64,000 nucleotides of DNA, from assembly GCA_902778855.1 (NCBI GenBank), contig CACYZM010000005.1, positions 31,714-95,713 of the forward strand. The letters run 5' to 3'. Position numbers and translations under genes: made by a program. This DNA comes from an uncultured Bacteroidia bacterium. GTDB lineage: Bacteria; Bacteroidota; Bacteroidia; Bacteroidales; UBA932. Under the pieces are notes generated by a model. That model worked only from the letters and a program-made list of their open reading frames with translations. It did not search any database and was not told the origin of the DNA. Shown piece by piece: positions 1-8,172 of this stretch. The stretch's first letter is position 1; every line of letters starts with the position of its first letter.

Positions 1-12
1 CAGCGTAGCTGC

Positions 13-79
13 GGTGCTTTTTTGTTGAAAGGGGCGTCAAGAGCTAGCTCTTGTAAGACCCTTTCGGCAAAAAAGCACC
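13..79. repeat. long imperfect hairpin
   Basis: The outer 12-bp arms GGTGCTTTTTTG (13-24) and CAAAAAAGCACC (68-79) are perfectly complementary. Inside them GAAAGGG pairs with CCCTTTC, and the centre holds the palindrome AAGAGCTAGCTCTT. The whole folds into one stem-loop of about 67 nt. It may be a transcript end, a REP-like unit or the end of an element that begins left of the window. The left context is not visible, so its role is open. Confidence 0.6.
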
Positions 80-117
80 AGAGGGCCGTAGGCCCGGGAT
101 GCCATTCAATGCTTTGC

Positions 118-340
118 AAGGGCCCCTCCGGCGAGGAGCCAGGGACCTGAGGCCCTTGGGCCGAAAGCAGCGACCGCAGGGAGCTAATGCGCAGGGCCTC
201 CGGCCCGAGCACAATCCCTATCCCTCTGGAGGACATATTCCTAACAGTCAGCAAGTTACAACAAGTCGCCCCGCCCAACAAAGGGAGGGCGACTTTACAT
301 TATACGCTACCCGTCAGCCAGTTACCCTCCAAGCTACCCC
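118..340. repeat. dispersed structured repeat, copy 1
   Basis: The first part (118-195) is nearly identical to 1999-2077, with hairpin-rich text such as GGCCCTTGGGCC. The second part (about 225-340) contains the hairpin GTCGCCC ... GGGCGAC and recurs at about 488-600, 2105-2200 and 18970-19080. Open frames across this stretch encode no recognisable protein and change between copies, so I read it as non-coding repeat DNA. There is no transposase and no clear terminal inverted repeat. Confidence 0.7.
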
Positions 341-429
341 CACTTTTGCCACGACAGGATTGCAAGGGGCGCATTCGATCCTGTGGCGGCAGCATTTTTA
401 ACGAAAACGCCACTTTTACCGCCACGACA

Positions 430-605
430 GGACTGCCCCACAACCCTGGAATCCTGTCGCGCCAGAAGTCTCAAGCCATTGGGTACGGACCGCTGGAGGA
501 CAACTGCCTGAAAATCGATAAGTTACAACAAGCCGCCCCACCCAACAAAGGGAGGGCGGCTTTACGTTATACGCTATCCGCCAGCCAGTTACCCTTCAGG
601 CAATG
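430..605. repeat. dispersed structured repeat, copy 2
   Basis: The segment CAGAAGTCTCAAGCCAT near 462-480 and the following text to about 600 match 18945-19055. The hairpin here is GCCGCCC ... GGGCGGC, so the stem is kept by compensatory change relative to copy 1 (GTCGCCC ... GGGCGAC). That suggests the structure rather than the base sequence is conserved. The repeat ends just before the stop codon of the decayed TM2 gene. Confidence 0.65.
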
Positions 606-609
606 GGGA

Positions 610-834
610 CTATTTGCGTTTGATCACTCTTCCTTCTTTGTCTTTGAAATCGCCGCAGAGGATGATGATCCAGTCAACGATGACCCAGATGCCAAAACCG
701 CCCAGGGTGAGAAGCATGGCGATGGCGGAGCCGGTTTTGCCGACGTAGAACCGGTGTATGCCAAAGACGCCCAGGAACCAGCAGAGCAAAAAGCGGCCGC
801 CAAACGAAAGAAGCTTGCTAAAAGCGAAGATGAG
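610..834 (-). pseudogene. TM2-domain protein, 5'-truncated
   Basis: The minus-strand frame ending with TAG at 610-612 encodes a clear TM2 domain: a first hydrophobic helix ending in GVFGIHRFYVGK, a short loop, then a second helix with GGFGIWVIVDWI, and a charged tail. TM2 proteins are small two-helix membrane proteins of unclear function. No in-frame ATG precedes the first helix before the TAG at 835-837, so the usual short N-terminus is gone or an unusual start is used. Text similar to its 5' edge reappears at about 2214-2250 beside repeat copy 3 without the rest of the gene, which suggests a second, deleted copy. I treat it as a pseudogene, though use of a rare start codon cannot be excluded. 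Confidence 0.6.
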
Positions 835-926
835 CTAATTTAATACTGGAAAACGCCTCCCCGGGGTAGGAGAAGCGTTCCATCTTATCATTTTGTGATA
901 AACTGACTACCTTGAGAATAAAACAC

Positions 927-1442
927 TCACTTTCTGCTAAAGGTGATGTCCCCGATTTTTACCTGTCCATCGCTTAGGAATGAAATGGGAGTCCCTTCAT
1001 CAAATTCTCCGGAGCCTTCCTCGAGTACATCGGGAGAACAGTTGATGAATGCCCCCATAGGTAATTCACGATAGAGTATCCCGCTCTCAATTCTGTATTG
1101 GAGTGGTTTTCCTATGACTTCCCTGGGATTATCCAAAAAGAAGGTCGTGAAAACATCCTTCCCGTTCTGCCGGAAAAAGCGGATTCCCGTTATCTTCATG
1201 GAGTTATCATACTTCACGTCAGGGTTGTTTTTGCCCACCATCACCATCGGAATTACTCCATGCTCGTCGACAGAGCCATCAAAAGAGTAAGTGTATGTAG
1301 CATCTTCATAACTACCGCAGGCGTATACGGGTTTCCACCTGCCTTGCAAACCTTGCAAACTATCAGGCGAAACTTTTTCACAACCGACCGAAAGCAGCAG
1401 ACCGGCGAAAAGCATTAGAACTATGCGAATTTTCATTTTCAA
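927..1442 (-). CDS. hypothetical lipoprotein
   Basis: This 171-residue protein starts with a basic n-region and hydrophobic stretch ending in the lipobox LSVGC (Cys about 21), so it is probably exported and lipidated. The mature part contains GRWKPVYACG, and alternating hydrophobic and polar stretches that suggest a lipocalin-like or beta-rich fold, but I do not recognise a named family. Start codons lie at 1442 and 1436 (MKMK); either gives a normal signal. It stands alone on the minus strand. A weak GC hairpin downstream (about 850-880) could end its transcript. Confidence 0.75.
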   Translation of the reverse strand: MKMKIRIVLMLFAGLLLSVGCEKVSPDSLQGLQGRWKPVYACGSYEDATYTYSFDGSVDEHGVIPMVMVGKNNPDVKYDNSMKITGIRFFRQNGKDVFTTFFLDNPREVIGKPLQYRIESGILYRELPMGAFINCSPDVLEEGSGEFDEGTPISFLSDGQVKIGDITFSRK

Positions 1443-1500
1443 AGTAACGGATTTCTATATGGACCTACCTTATAAACACAAAGATATGCAAAATACTGCA

Positions 1501-1737
1501 TCAAATATTCACTTTTTTTTGAGAAGCTACGATAATACCCCTACGAATCACGCATTTGGCGTTCCGAAAGGGCTTTTCCTCGTTGATGCCGTAGTTCCGG
1601 AGATAGGCGTACCCGACCCCGAGGGCATCCTTGTCCCAGTGGTCACAGAGGGCTTTTAGGTTCCCGTAGTAGTAATGATGACCGCCTATCTCGAGATGCA
1701 CGACCATCCTTTCCTGTTTTCCATTTACATTTGCCAT
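1501..1737 (-). CDS. small hypothetical protein
   Basis: This is a 78-residue soluble protein starting at ATG 1737; a further upstream in-frame ATG at 1764 gives a non-conserved-looking extension. The sequence begins MANVNGKQ and carries MVVHLEIGGHHYYYGN. It ends in a short basic tail. Small proteins with this look are scattered in Bacteroidales genomes, but I cannot assign a domain. It has no signal peptide. It lies just upstream of the lipoprotein gene that starts at 1442 and could be co-transcribed with it (58-nt gap). Confidence 0.6.
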   Translation of the reverse strand: MANVNGKQERMVVHLEIGGHHYYYGNLKALCDHWDKDALGVGYAYLRNYGINEEKPFRNAKCVIRRGIIVASQKKVNI

Positions 1738-1890
1738 CGTTCCGCTATGTTGTTGTAGGGACAAAGGTACAGATTACGGTCGAAGATTGCAAATATTAAA
1801 AATAATCCGCCAAAAGCTTGCATATATTAAACGGAAGCTGTAACTTAGCTATGGATAAAGGAAACAGGTAGTAATCATCTTTACCCACCA

Positions 1891-1946
1891 GCGTCTGCTT
1901 TCCGCAGACGCTTGATGCGGTGAGTGAGGGATTCGAACCCCCGGTA
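1891..1946 (-). pseudogene. tRNA 3'-end fragment (Ser-like) with hairpin
   Basis: Read on the minus strand, 1946-1916 gives a T arm (GGGGG-TTCGAAT-CCCTC) followed by an acceptor strand ACTCACC, a G discriminator and CA. This is the last third of a tRNA, most like a class II serine tRNA. No anticodon arm or 5' acceptor strand precedes it. A perfect 8-bp hairpin (GCGTCTGC/GCAGACGC, 1891-1911) follows, as after a tRNA transcript. Such 3' fragments commonly mark attachment sites of integrated elements or are carried inside repeats. No integrase gene is in the window. Confidence 0.6.
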
Positions 1947-1959
1947 CGGTCACCCCAAA

Positions 1960-2250
1960 CCCCTCTCCTCGGGAGAGGGGCTTTGTCGCTTCGCTCCGAA
2001 AGGGCCCCTCCGGCGAGGAGCCAAGGACCTGAGGCCCTTGGGCCGAAAGCAGCGACCGCAGGGAGCTAATGCGCAGGCAGCTTGCTGCCGAGCACAATCC
2101 CCAGCCTGCTGGAGGATATATCGCTGACAATCAACAAATTGCAACAAGTCGCCCCGACCGACTGGTGGAGGGCGACCTTAGATAATGCGCTATAAATCAA
2201 AGACTTGTCGTCCAGCGCAAAAATCGGCCGCTAAGCGGAAGAAGCGCTCT
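1960..2250. repeat. dispersed structured repeat, copy 3
   Basis: It starts with a strong 9-bp hairpin (CCCCTCTCC/GGAGAGGGG, 1960-1980), continues with about 80 nt nearly identical to 118-195, and then the GTCGCCC-type block to about 2180. The tail 2190-2225 (ATAAATCAAAGACTT) matches the tail of copy 4 at about 19050. Positions 2214-2250 resemble 785-821, the 5' edge of the TM2 pseudogene. I see no gene here. Confidence 0.65.
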
Positions 2251-2259
2251 ATTGAACCG

Positions 2260-2742
2260 TCATTCAAACAAGTTCTGCAGACTTTTCAAGATGGCATCTC
2301 GAAGCTTGTCGGAATCTGTTTTTAACCCGCCTGAGGCTGCAGTCGTGCTGGCGACCAATTCATACGTTGAGGCATCGATGAACTGAATGGTCACTTCGGC
2401 AATATTTCCCCGGTGGTGGCCGCTTTCCCCATACGAGACAAGCAGCGTTTTAACGGCTTGCTCTTTGTCCAATGTGGGCGCACGAATGAAACCTTTCTTC
2501 ATCAGGTACCCGATAATCACATCGGAGGGATTGAAGGCATTGATATAAGTATTTGCGCTTGCATTTCCGAGTTCATCCGCAAGTCCGACCCTTGAGTCTA
2601 TGGACACCATTCCGTTGGTTCCAAGCACATAGAAATACTTGTAACCTTCGATGGGAGCAACCTTATTGACTGAAGAGTGTCTCGAAGCGGCACACCCACA
2701 TAATGCAAGGGCGCAGACCAATATGGACAGAAACTGTTTCAT
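2260..2742 (-). CDS. hypothetical lipoprotein
   Basis: This 160-residue protein has a signal peptide ending in a lipobox (ALCGC, Cys at about 17), so it is probably anchored in the outer or inner membrane. The mature region contains YKYFYVLGTNG, a segment on NPSDVIIGYLMKKGF and LLVSYGESGHH, followed by VTIQFIDASTYELV. The last part resembles small lipoproteins whose domain describes pairing of a stress or secretion component, but I cannot name the family. It is a single gene flanked by repeat copy 3 downstream. It is less GC-rich than the operon that follows on the other strand. Confidence 0.75.
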   Translation of the reverse strand: MKQFLSILVCALALCGCAASRHSSVNKVAPIEGYKYFYVLGTNGMVSIDSRVGLADELGNASANTYINAFNPSDVIIGYLMKKGFIRAPTLDKEQAVKTLLVSYGESGHHRGNIAEVTIQFIDASTYELVASTTAASGGLKTDSDKLRDAILKSLQNLFE

Positions 2743-2940
2743 GATACCGTTCCTTATTTCTTAATGAAACAACGAATAAACATAGGCGGATCCAGCAAAA
2801 ATCATTCCGTGGACAGGCCTACGAAAGGCAGGCCACTTTTTGCAGATTACTTGGCCTCCGGGGGAAAACTACTAAAAAATTAGGAGATATGAGAAAATGA
2901 CCGTAATTTTATCCCCGGAAACAGAAATACACTATCCATC

Positions 2941-3300
2941 ATGAGGAAACTGACGAATAAAGAAGAAGATATTATGCGCATATTATGGGCGCATGGCGAC
3001 CTGTTCATCCAGGACCTCGCGAAATACTATCCAGATCCCAAACCGCACCACAATACCCTGGCCACGCAGCTGGGTTTTCTCGAAGAGAAAGGCTATGTCG
3101 CCCGGGAGAAGTTCGCAAATGCCTATCGCTACCACGCGCTCGTGCCGGAAAGCGACTTTGCCGGCCAGGCCGTCGACCTGCTGGTCCAGAAGTTTTATGA
3201 CAGTTCCTATGCCCGGATGGTCTCCCGCTTCGTGAAGGAAGAAAAGATGGACCTGGCGGAACTCAAAGCATTGATTGCCGAAATCGAAAGGGAAGGATAA
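2941..3300 (+). CDS. BlaI/MecI-family repressor
   Basis: This 119-residue protein has the family's N-terminal winged helix (LTNKEEDIMRILW, then HHNTLATQLGFLEEKGYV as recognition helix and wing) and a C-terminal dimerisation helix pair. In the family, the repressor binds DNA as a dimer and is cleaved or released when the partner M56 sensor protease is activated. Its stop codon overlaps the start of the M56 gene (TAATG at 3298-3302), so the two are translationally coupled. It probably controls the four-gene operon 2941-7971. No beta-lactamase gene is nearby, so the signal is probably not, or not only, a beta-lactam. Confidence 0.92.
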   Translation: MRKLTNKEEDIMRILWAHGDLFIQDLAKYYPDPKPHHNTLATQLGFLEEKGYVAREKFANAYRYHALVPESDFAGQAVDLLVQKFYDSSYARMVSRFVKEEKMDLAELKALIAEIEREG

Positions 3301-4466
3301 TGGCAGGATTCCTAACATACCTGCTGCGGAGCGCACTTTACTTGCTTGTCTTCTACGCCTTCTTCCTGTTGGTGTTGCGTCGCAGCAGCGCGTTCCGGTT
3401 CAACCGGTTCGCCTTGCTGGGCGGCACGGTCGTCTGCCTGCTGCTTCCGCTTCTACATATCGAGATAAACGGGCCGACACTCTTTTCCGCGCTGGCCGAC
3501 CGGCTGTCGGCATCGGCCGGGACCGGCAATGGCGAGGCGATTGTCAGTACTGGCGTACAGGAAGCATCCGGAACAAGGGTCGTGCTTTTGCTCTATGTCG
3601 CCGGAGCCGCTTCAGTACTGGCCGTAGAAGCGAGGTCTTATCTGCGGATGTTCCGGCTGCTTCGCCGGACTCCGTACGAGCTGCACGAAGGTTGTCGGCT
3701 TTATCTGCTGGACGGCGATGTCCCATCGTTCAGTTGGATGCACAACATCCTGATGAGCCGCAGCGATTATGAAAACCTGCCGGCCATTCTGACGCACGAA
3801 TTGGCGCACGTCCGCTGCGGACATTCCTGGGACCTGCTATTTTTCAGCTTCCTCAGTATCTTTCAATGGTTCAATCCGCTGGTCTGGATCTGCCAGGGAG
3901 AACTCAAGCTGCTGCACGAATACGAAGCCGATCATGCCGTGCTGCAGCAGGGCATCGATGGCATACAGTATCAGAAGCTGCTGATCCGCAAAGCCATCGG
4001 CGAGTCGCAGTTCCAGCAGGCCAATGGCTTCAACCACGCGCAGCTGAAACTGCGCATCCGGCAGATGCGCAGGCCTGCAACCCCAGTCTGGCAGCGTGCC
4101 CTGCTCCTGCTGGTCCTGCCTTTGCTGGGCGGTACAACGCTGTTGCTGGCCGAGCGCACACGTCCCCTGCTGATTCATAACGGAGTAGAATTCACCCAAT
4201 GGCTCTATCAGGAAGTCCGGTATCCGAAAGAGTGTCGCGACAAGGGTCTGGAAGGACGAATCATCCTGAGTTTCAAAGTTGACGAGAACGGATATCTGCA
4301 AAACCCAAAACTGATGGGAAAGACACATCCAAGACTGGAAACTGAAATCCTGCGGGCCATGCAGGCTTCGCCGCAGTGGATTCCGATGGAACGCGACGGA
4401 AAGAAGGTTCCCATCATCTATACTTGTTCTTTTGACATCAACCCCACGCACTATGAAAAGCAATAA
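3300..4466 (+). CDS. M56 (BlaR1-type) sensor peptidase with TonB C-terminal domain
   Basis: This 388-residue membrane protein has N-terminal membrane helices (residues about 5-55, 95-115). The zinc-peptidase motif HELAH (THELAHVRCGH) and the second metal site YEADH place it in the BlaR1/MecR1 M56 peptidases. After a final membrane helix (about 265-285) the periplasmic part is not a penicillin-binding domain. It matches the TonB C-terminal fold instead (VRYPKECRDKGLEGRIILSF, and a terminal INPTH). So sensing or energising of an outer-membrane partner may be joined to proteolysis of the repressor. The gene overlaps the repressor by 1 nt and the next gene by 14 nt. Confidence 0.9.
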   Translation: MAGFLTYLLRSALYLLVFYAFFLLVLRRSSAFRFNRFALLGGTVVCLLLPLLHIEINGPTLFSALADRLSASAGTGNGEAIVSTGVQEASGTRVVLLLYVAGAASVLAVEARSYLRMFRLLRRTPYELHEGCRLYLLDGDVPSFSWMHNILMSRSDYENLPAILTHELAHVRCGHSWDLLFFSFLSIFQWFNPLVWICQGELKLLHEYEADHAVLQQGIDGIQYQKLLIRKAIGESQFQQANGFNHAQLKLRIRQMRRPATPVWQRALLLLVLPLLGGTTLLLAERTRPLLIHNGVEFTQWLYQEVRYPKECRDKGLEGRIILSFKVDENGYLQNPKLMGKTHPRLETEILRAMQASPQWIPMERDGKKVPIIYTCSFDINPTHYEKQ

Positions 4467-5331
4467 TCTTCCTTTCTGCCTGATTCTTACGCTGGCACTG
4501 CTGGTGCCGTTCCCTTTGTGGACGACACCGGCAGGAGCACAAAACATCCGCTGCACCTACACGCACCAGAAAAAAGACGATCCGGATAAAGGATATAAAA
4601 CCTATCCTGATATGCTTCTGGACATCTGCGAGGGGCGTTCACTATTCTATAACGAGCGAGAATTCGTGTACGATTCTTTGTTCTCGCTCTCTTTCGACGA
4701 GAACGGAAAGATGCTGCAAAACGAAGCCGCGGAGAAACTTTCCCGCGCGAGAAAGGCCTTCAACTGGATGACAGCCCTGGATTATCCGGCAGGAGCTTTT
4801 ACGCAGTATTACGTTTTTTTTCAGACCATCATCGGAAACGGCGTGCTGGAGATGCCCGCCTGGAAACTGACAGACGAAGAGAAAGGAATCGCCGGCTATG
4901 TCTGCCGGAAAGCGACGGCACACTATCTCGGGCGGGACTGGACGGCCTGGTTTACGGAAGAAGTTCCTTCACAGGCAGGCCCCTGGCTGCTCTGGGGCCT
5001 GCCGGGGCTGATTGTCGAAGCCCAGGATGCTGACCATTATATCCTTTTCAAGCTGACCGGCGTTGAGCCGCTGAACGACAACCATCGGGCTGTATTTCTC
5101 ACGCATTGGCTGAGAAGCTACACGAACCGGTCGCATAACGTCTTTGAATACGAACTCGCGGAGGCGGAATCCGTCTATACGAAGATGCGCAGCGACATTT
5201 CCTTTGCCGTCCATATGTCGAATCCGGGCGCGAAACTAATGACAAAAGACAAGACGGGCAATATGGTTCCGCTCGAGGCGCCGCCCTATATTCCGATGAT
5301 TCCGACAGAATATTGGAAAAGCCGTAAATAA
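4453..5331 (+). CDS. GLPGLI-family secreted protein
   Basis: This 292-residue protein starts at ATG 4453, inside the end of the M56 gene. A signal peptide ends near residue 30 (PAGAQ). The family motif GLPGLI is literally present in PWLLWGLPGLIVEAQD, followed by YILFKLTGVEPL. GLPGLI proteins are exported Bacteroidota proteins of unknown activity that are typically encoded beside a TonB-type barrel. Here the next gene is exactly that. The tail ending in PPYIPMIPTEYW is typical of the family. Place in the operon suggests a periplasmic partner of the barrel. Confidence 0.9.
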   Translation: MKSNNLPFCLILTLALLVPFPLWTTPAGAQNIRCTYTHQKKDDPDKGYKTYPDMLLDICEGRSLFYNEREFVYDSLFSLSFDENGKMLQNEAAEKLSRARKAFNWMTALDYPAGAFTQYYVFFQTIIGNGVLEMPAWKLTDEEKGIAGYVCRKATAHYLGRDWTAWFTEEVPSQAGPWLLWGLPGLIVEAQDADHYILFKLTGVEPLNDNHRAVFLTHWLRSYTNRSHNVFEYELAEAESVYTKMRSDISFAVHMSNPGAKLMTKDKTGNMVPLEAPPYIPMIPTEYWKSRK

Positions 5332-5352
5332 CCGTTTAAAACGTTTCTAATC

Positions 5353-7971
5353 GTGTTGAAACGTTTTATCTGCCTGTTGCCGGCCCTGCTTGTCGGCTGC
5401 TGGTTTGCCGCCTTCGCCCAGACCACCGTGACGGGCGTCGTGCGCGACAAGCAGACGAAGGAACCCGTCGTAGGCGCCTTTGTCCTGGGCTTGTCCGGCC
5501 AGCAGCAGAAGTCCTACGGCTACAGCGACGGCGAGGGATATTTCAGCCTGAAAGTACCTGAGGGCGTAACGCTCCATCAACTGCGGGTGTCGATGATGGG
5601 TTTCGCTACGGAAACGCTTTCGTTGACGGCCGGAAAAACGGATGGAATCGTAGTGGAGCTCACGGAAAAACGAGCCGAACTGCGGGCGGCGCAAGTGACG
5701 GCAAGTGTCGTAGAGGAACGCGGCGACACGCTGGCCTATACGGCCGGGGCATTCAAGGACGGCACGGAACGCTCGATGGGCGAGCTGCTGGAAAAACTTC
5801 CGGGTATTACGGTCACCGCCTCCGGCGGCATCCAACACAACGGCAAATACATAGGAAAGCTATATGTGGAAGGGCTCGATCTGATGGGGGCGCAATACGG
5901 CACCGTGACCAAGAATCTGTCGGCCGATGCCATCGCCCGGGTGGAAGTCTATCAGAACCACCAGCCCATCCAGGCCTTGCAGGACCTTTCGCCGAGTGAC
6001 CGGAGTGCCATCAACATCATCCTGAAGGAGAGTGTCCGAAGCACCTGGATGTTTTCGGGGGATGCTGCGATCGGCTTGCCCCCCTTCCCGCTTTTCGAGG
6101 CGCGGGCCATGCTGACCCATTTTGGCAAGAAGCGCCAGAGCCTGTTCCTTGTGAAAGGAAACAACGACGGCGGCGACATTCTCCAGGAGTTGCAGCGCCA
6201 GTCCATCCTGGGCCGCGGCCCCGGGGCCTATCTCATTACGCCGGGTGAAGTGGACGCTGACATGCGCTCCCGGTTGAATCCCGGCCGCAACTACCTGCCG
6301 TTACCCAAGGAATACTGGTACGACAATCTTTCCGGGCTGGGCACTTTCAACCACCTGGTGAAACTGGGCGAGACGCGGCAATTCAGGCTCGTGACCCAAG
6401 TGGCAGGCGAGCGGTACAACGAGGCATCCGAAAGCCTGGACGAAATTCGTTTTGCAGACGGATCCTCGCTCGCCATCCGGGAAGTGCGCCAGATGGACGA
6501 CCGGCGCGGCTACTTCTCCGGCACCCTCGCCTACGAAGACAACGCGCCGCAGCACTATGTCAGCGACGAACTGACCGTCGCGGGGCAGTTGCGGGCCAAC
6601 AACGCCCAGATGCTCGGCAACAGCCATCCTTATACAGAGCATTTTGATCTGCCGACGCTCAAACTGGAAAACAACCTTAAGGTAGTGCGCAGGCCGTCGG
6701 AGCGGCGGGCCCTCGAAATCAACAGCGACAGCCAGTACCGCAGCGGGCAGCACGAAGCGGTTTATACGACGGAGGGGCGGGAATACGGCCAGCATTTGCT
6801 CTTCCACGACTTTTCGGCCGATGTCCGCACCGCGCAGAACTGGAGCCGGGGAAGCCATCGCATCAGCCTGACAGGAACAGCGGCCTTGGCATATACCGGA
6901 CGGGAAGCCAAGGCCAGGAACCTGCCGCTGCCGGAACCGCTCGCCGGCGTCAAGACGGAAGGATCTCTTTCTGCACTGGCCTTGCGGCCCTCAGCGCGTA
7001 TTTCCGATCAAATGACGATCGGAAAGGCCGATCTTACCCTGACCCTGCCCGCCACCTTGCATTATCTGATCCTGCAAGGTAGGGACAATGTGCTATATCC
7101 CACGGTCAACCCCTCCTTTGCGCTTCGTTGGAAGCTCTCGCAGCAAACCGAGTTGTCGGCATCGACTTCCTATGCGCTGACTCGCTCAGACACGGAGTCC
7201 TTATTGGACGCGGCGGTGATGACCTCCTGGCGGTCACTGTCCAAGGCAGACAGTCTGCGGCGCAGCGCACGCTGGAACACCCAGGCCACCCTTCGCTGGA
7301 GTGATATGCCGACGATGTTTTTCGCCACCCTGTCGGGCTCTTACTCGGCAGGCGGCGGCAACCGGTCTTCCGCCAGCATCTGGACGGAAACGCTCTCCTA
7401 CCAGTATTATCTGCCTTTGGCGACGACCACCTCGGGCTGGAGTGTCAGCGGCTCCCTGAAAAAGTACTTCGGCCTTAAAGCCTTCGTAGTGGAGTTTCAG
7501 GGCAGTTGGATGGACAACCGTATGCAGGAATATCTACAGGGCGTGCCGCTTGATTACCGGAGTTCCCAGTTGCACACGCAACTGGATTTCACGAGCAATC
7601 CCGTGTGGTGGTTCTCGACCGTTGTTTCCAGCCGATTCGACATCAACTACGTGAACGGGGACTCTCAGCGACGGACGCGGATGACGCAAGTCGAAGGCTC
7701 GCTGCGCCTGAAGCCTGTCAAGGCGCTGTCGCTGGACGCTACGACCCATTGGCTCTGGTATGAGATCCCCGGCGTGACGGTCTCCAACACGCCGCTGATC
7801 AAAGTCTCCGCCAGCTGGGCGCTGAAAAACGCCACGCTCTTCGTCGAGTGCCGCAATCTGCTGAACGCAACCGAATACAGCCGGGAAAGCATCTCCACCT
7901 ACCACACCATCACCTCCGTCACCACCCTCCGCGGCCGGACGTTCCTCGCCGGCATCCGGATGACCCGGTAA
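5353..7971 (+). CDS. TonB-dependent outer-membrane barrel with carboxypeptidase-like N-domain
   Basis: This 872-residue protein has a signal peptide (to about FAAFAQ, residue 23) and a carboxypeptidase-regulatory-like beta-sandwich (VTGVVRDKQTKEPVVGAFV ... residues 25-100). A plug-like segment follows (LLEKLPGITVTASGGIQHNG, KLYVEGLD) and then a long barrel ending in an aromatic-poor terminal strand. The start is a GTG at 5353 (or the adjacent TTG); there is no ATG close by, which is unusual here. Fourth gene of the BlaI/M56-TonB/GLPGLI operon, 21 nt after the GLPGLI gene. Substrate unknown. The M56-TonB protein is the obvious candidate to energise it. Confidence 0.88.
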   Translation: MLKRFICLLPALLVGCWFAAFAQTTVTGVVRDKQTKEPVVGAFVLGLSGQQQKSYGYSDGEGYFSLKVPEGVTLHQLRVSMMGFATETLSLTAGKTDGIVVELTEKRAELRAAQVTASVVEERGDTLAYTAGAFKDGTERSMGELLEKLPGITVTASGGIQHNGKYIGKLYVEGLDLMGAQYGTVTKNLSADAIARVEVYQNHQPIQALQDLSPSDRSAINIILKESVRSTWMFSGDAAIGLPPFPLFEARAMLTHFGKKRQSLFLVKGNNDGGDILQELQRQSILGRGPGAYLITPGEVDADMRSRLNPGRNYLPLPKEYWYDNLSGLGTFNHLVKLGETRQFRLVTQVAGERYNEASESLDEIRFADGSSLAIREVRQMDDRRGYFSGTLAYEDNAPQHYVSDELTVAGQLRANNAQMLGNSHPYTEHFDLPTLKLENNLKVVRRPSERRALEINSDSQYRSGQHEAVYTTEGREYGQHLLFHDFSADVRTAQNWSRGSHRISLTGTAALAYTGREAKARNLPLPEPLAGVKTEGSLSALALRPSARISDQMTIGKADLTLTLPATLHYLILQGRDNVLYPTVNPSFALRWKLSQQTELSASTSYALTRSDTESLLDAAVMTSWRSLSKADSLRRSARWNTQATLRWSDMPTMFFATLSGSYSAGGGNRSSASIWTETLSYQYYLPLATTTSGWSVSGSLKKYFGLKAFVVEFQGSWMDNRMQEYLQGVPLDYRSSQLHTQLDFTSNPVWWFSTVVSSRFDINYVNGDSQRRTRMTQVEGSLRLKPVKALSLDATTHWLWYEIPGVTVSNTPLIKVSASWALKNATLFVECRNLLNATEYSRESISTYHTITSVTTLRGRTFLAGIRMTR

Positions 7972-8092
7972 TCCGGTAATCGGCAGAACGGGACATCAAC
8001 GACTGGGGCAACTACTATTGGGCACTAACTGGGGCCTAACTGTGTCGTCGCGAGGATCCTGCGGTTTTATCTCTATTTCTTGAAACATTTTG

Positions 8093-8123
8093 TTTGTTTG
8101 TTTCATTTTAATCCTTATCTTTG
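8093..8123 (+). promoter_or_regulatory. Bacteroidota-type promoter
   Basis: TTTG at 8093-8096, a 19-nt spacer and TATCTTTG at 8116-8123 match the Bacteroidota sigma-70 consensus. It drives the ATPase/TOPRIM pair that follows. Upstream, 7972-8092 holds nothing else I recognise. Confidence 0.75.
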
Positions 8124-8127
8124 CAAA

Positions 8128-8150
8128 AAGATGTGAATAATTCACATCTT
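8128..8150. promoter_or_regulatory. perfect 11-bp inverted repeat (probable operator)
   Basis: The arms AAGATGTGAAT and ATTCACATCTT are perfect, with a single central base at 8139. The dyad starts 4 nt after the -7 element and so covers the expected transcription start. That position suits a repressor-binding site. It could also form an RNA hairpin at the very 5' end of the messenger. Confidence 0.65.
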
Positions 8151-8172
8151 GATGCAAAATATCTATTTAGCC

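Noticed and set aside
99..843. Overlapping plus-strand frames in the left repeat zone
   Set aside because: They consist of repeat sequence and, in the last third, the reverse complement of the TM2 gene. No conserved protein pattern.
1924..2147. Short frames beginning like MRDSNPR in the 1.9-2.1 kb region
   Set aside because: This is the translation of the tRNA 3' fragment and repeat copy 3, a common source of false small proteins.
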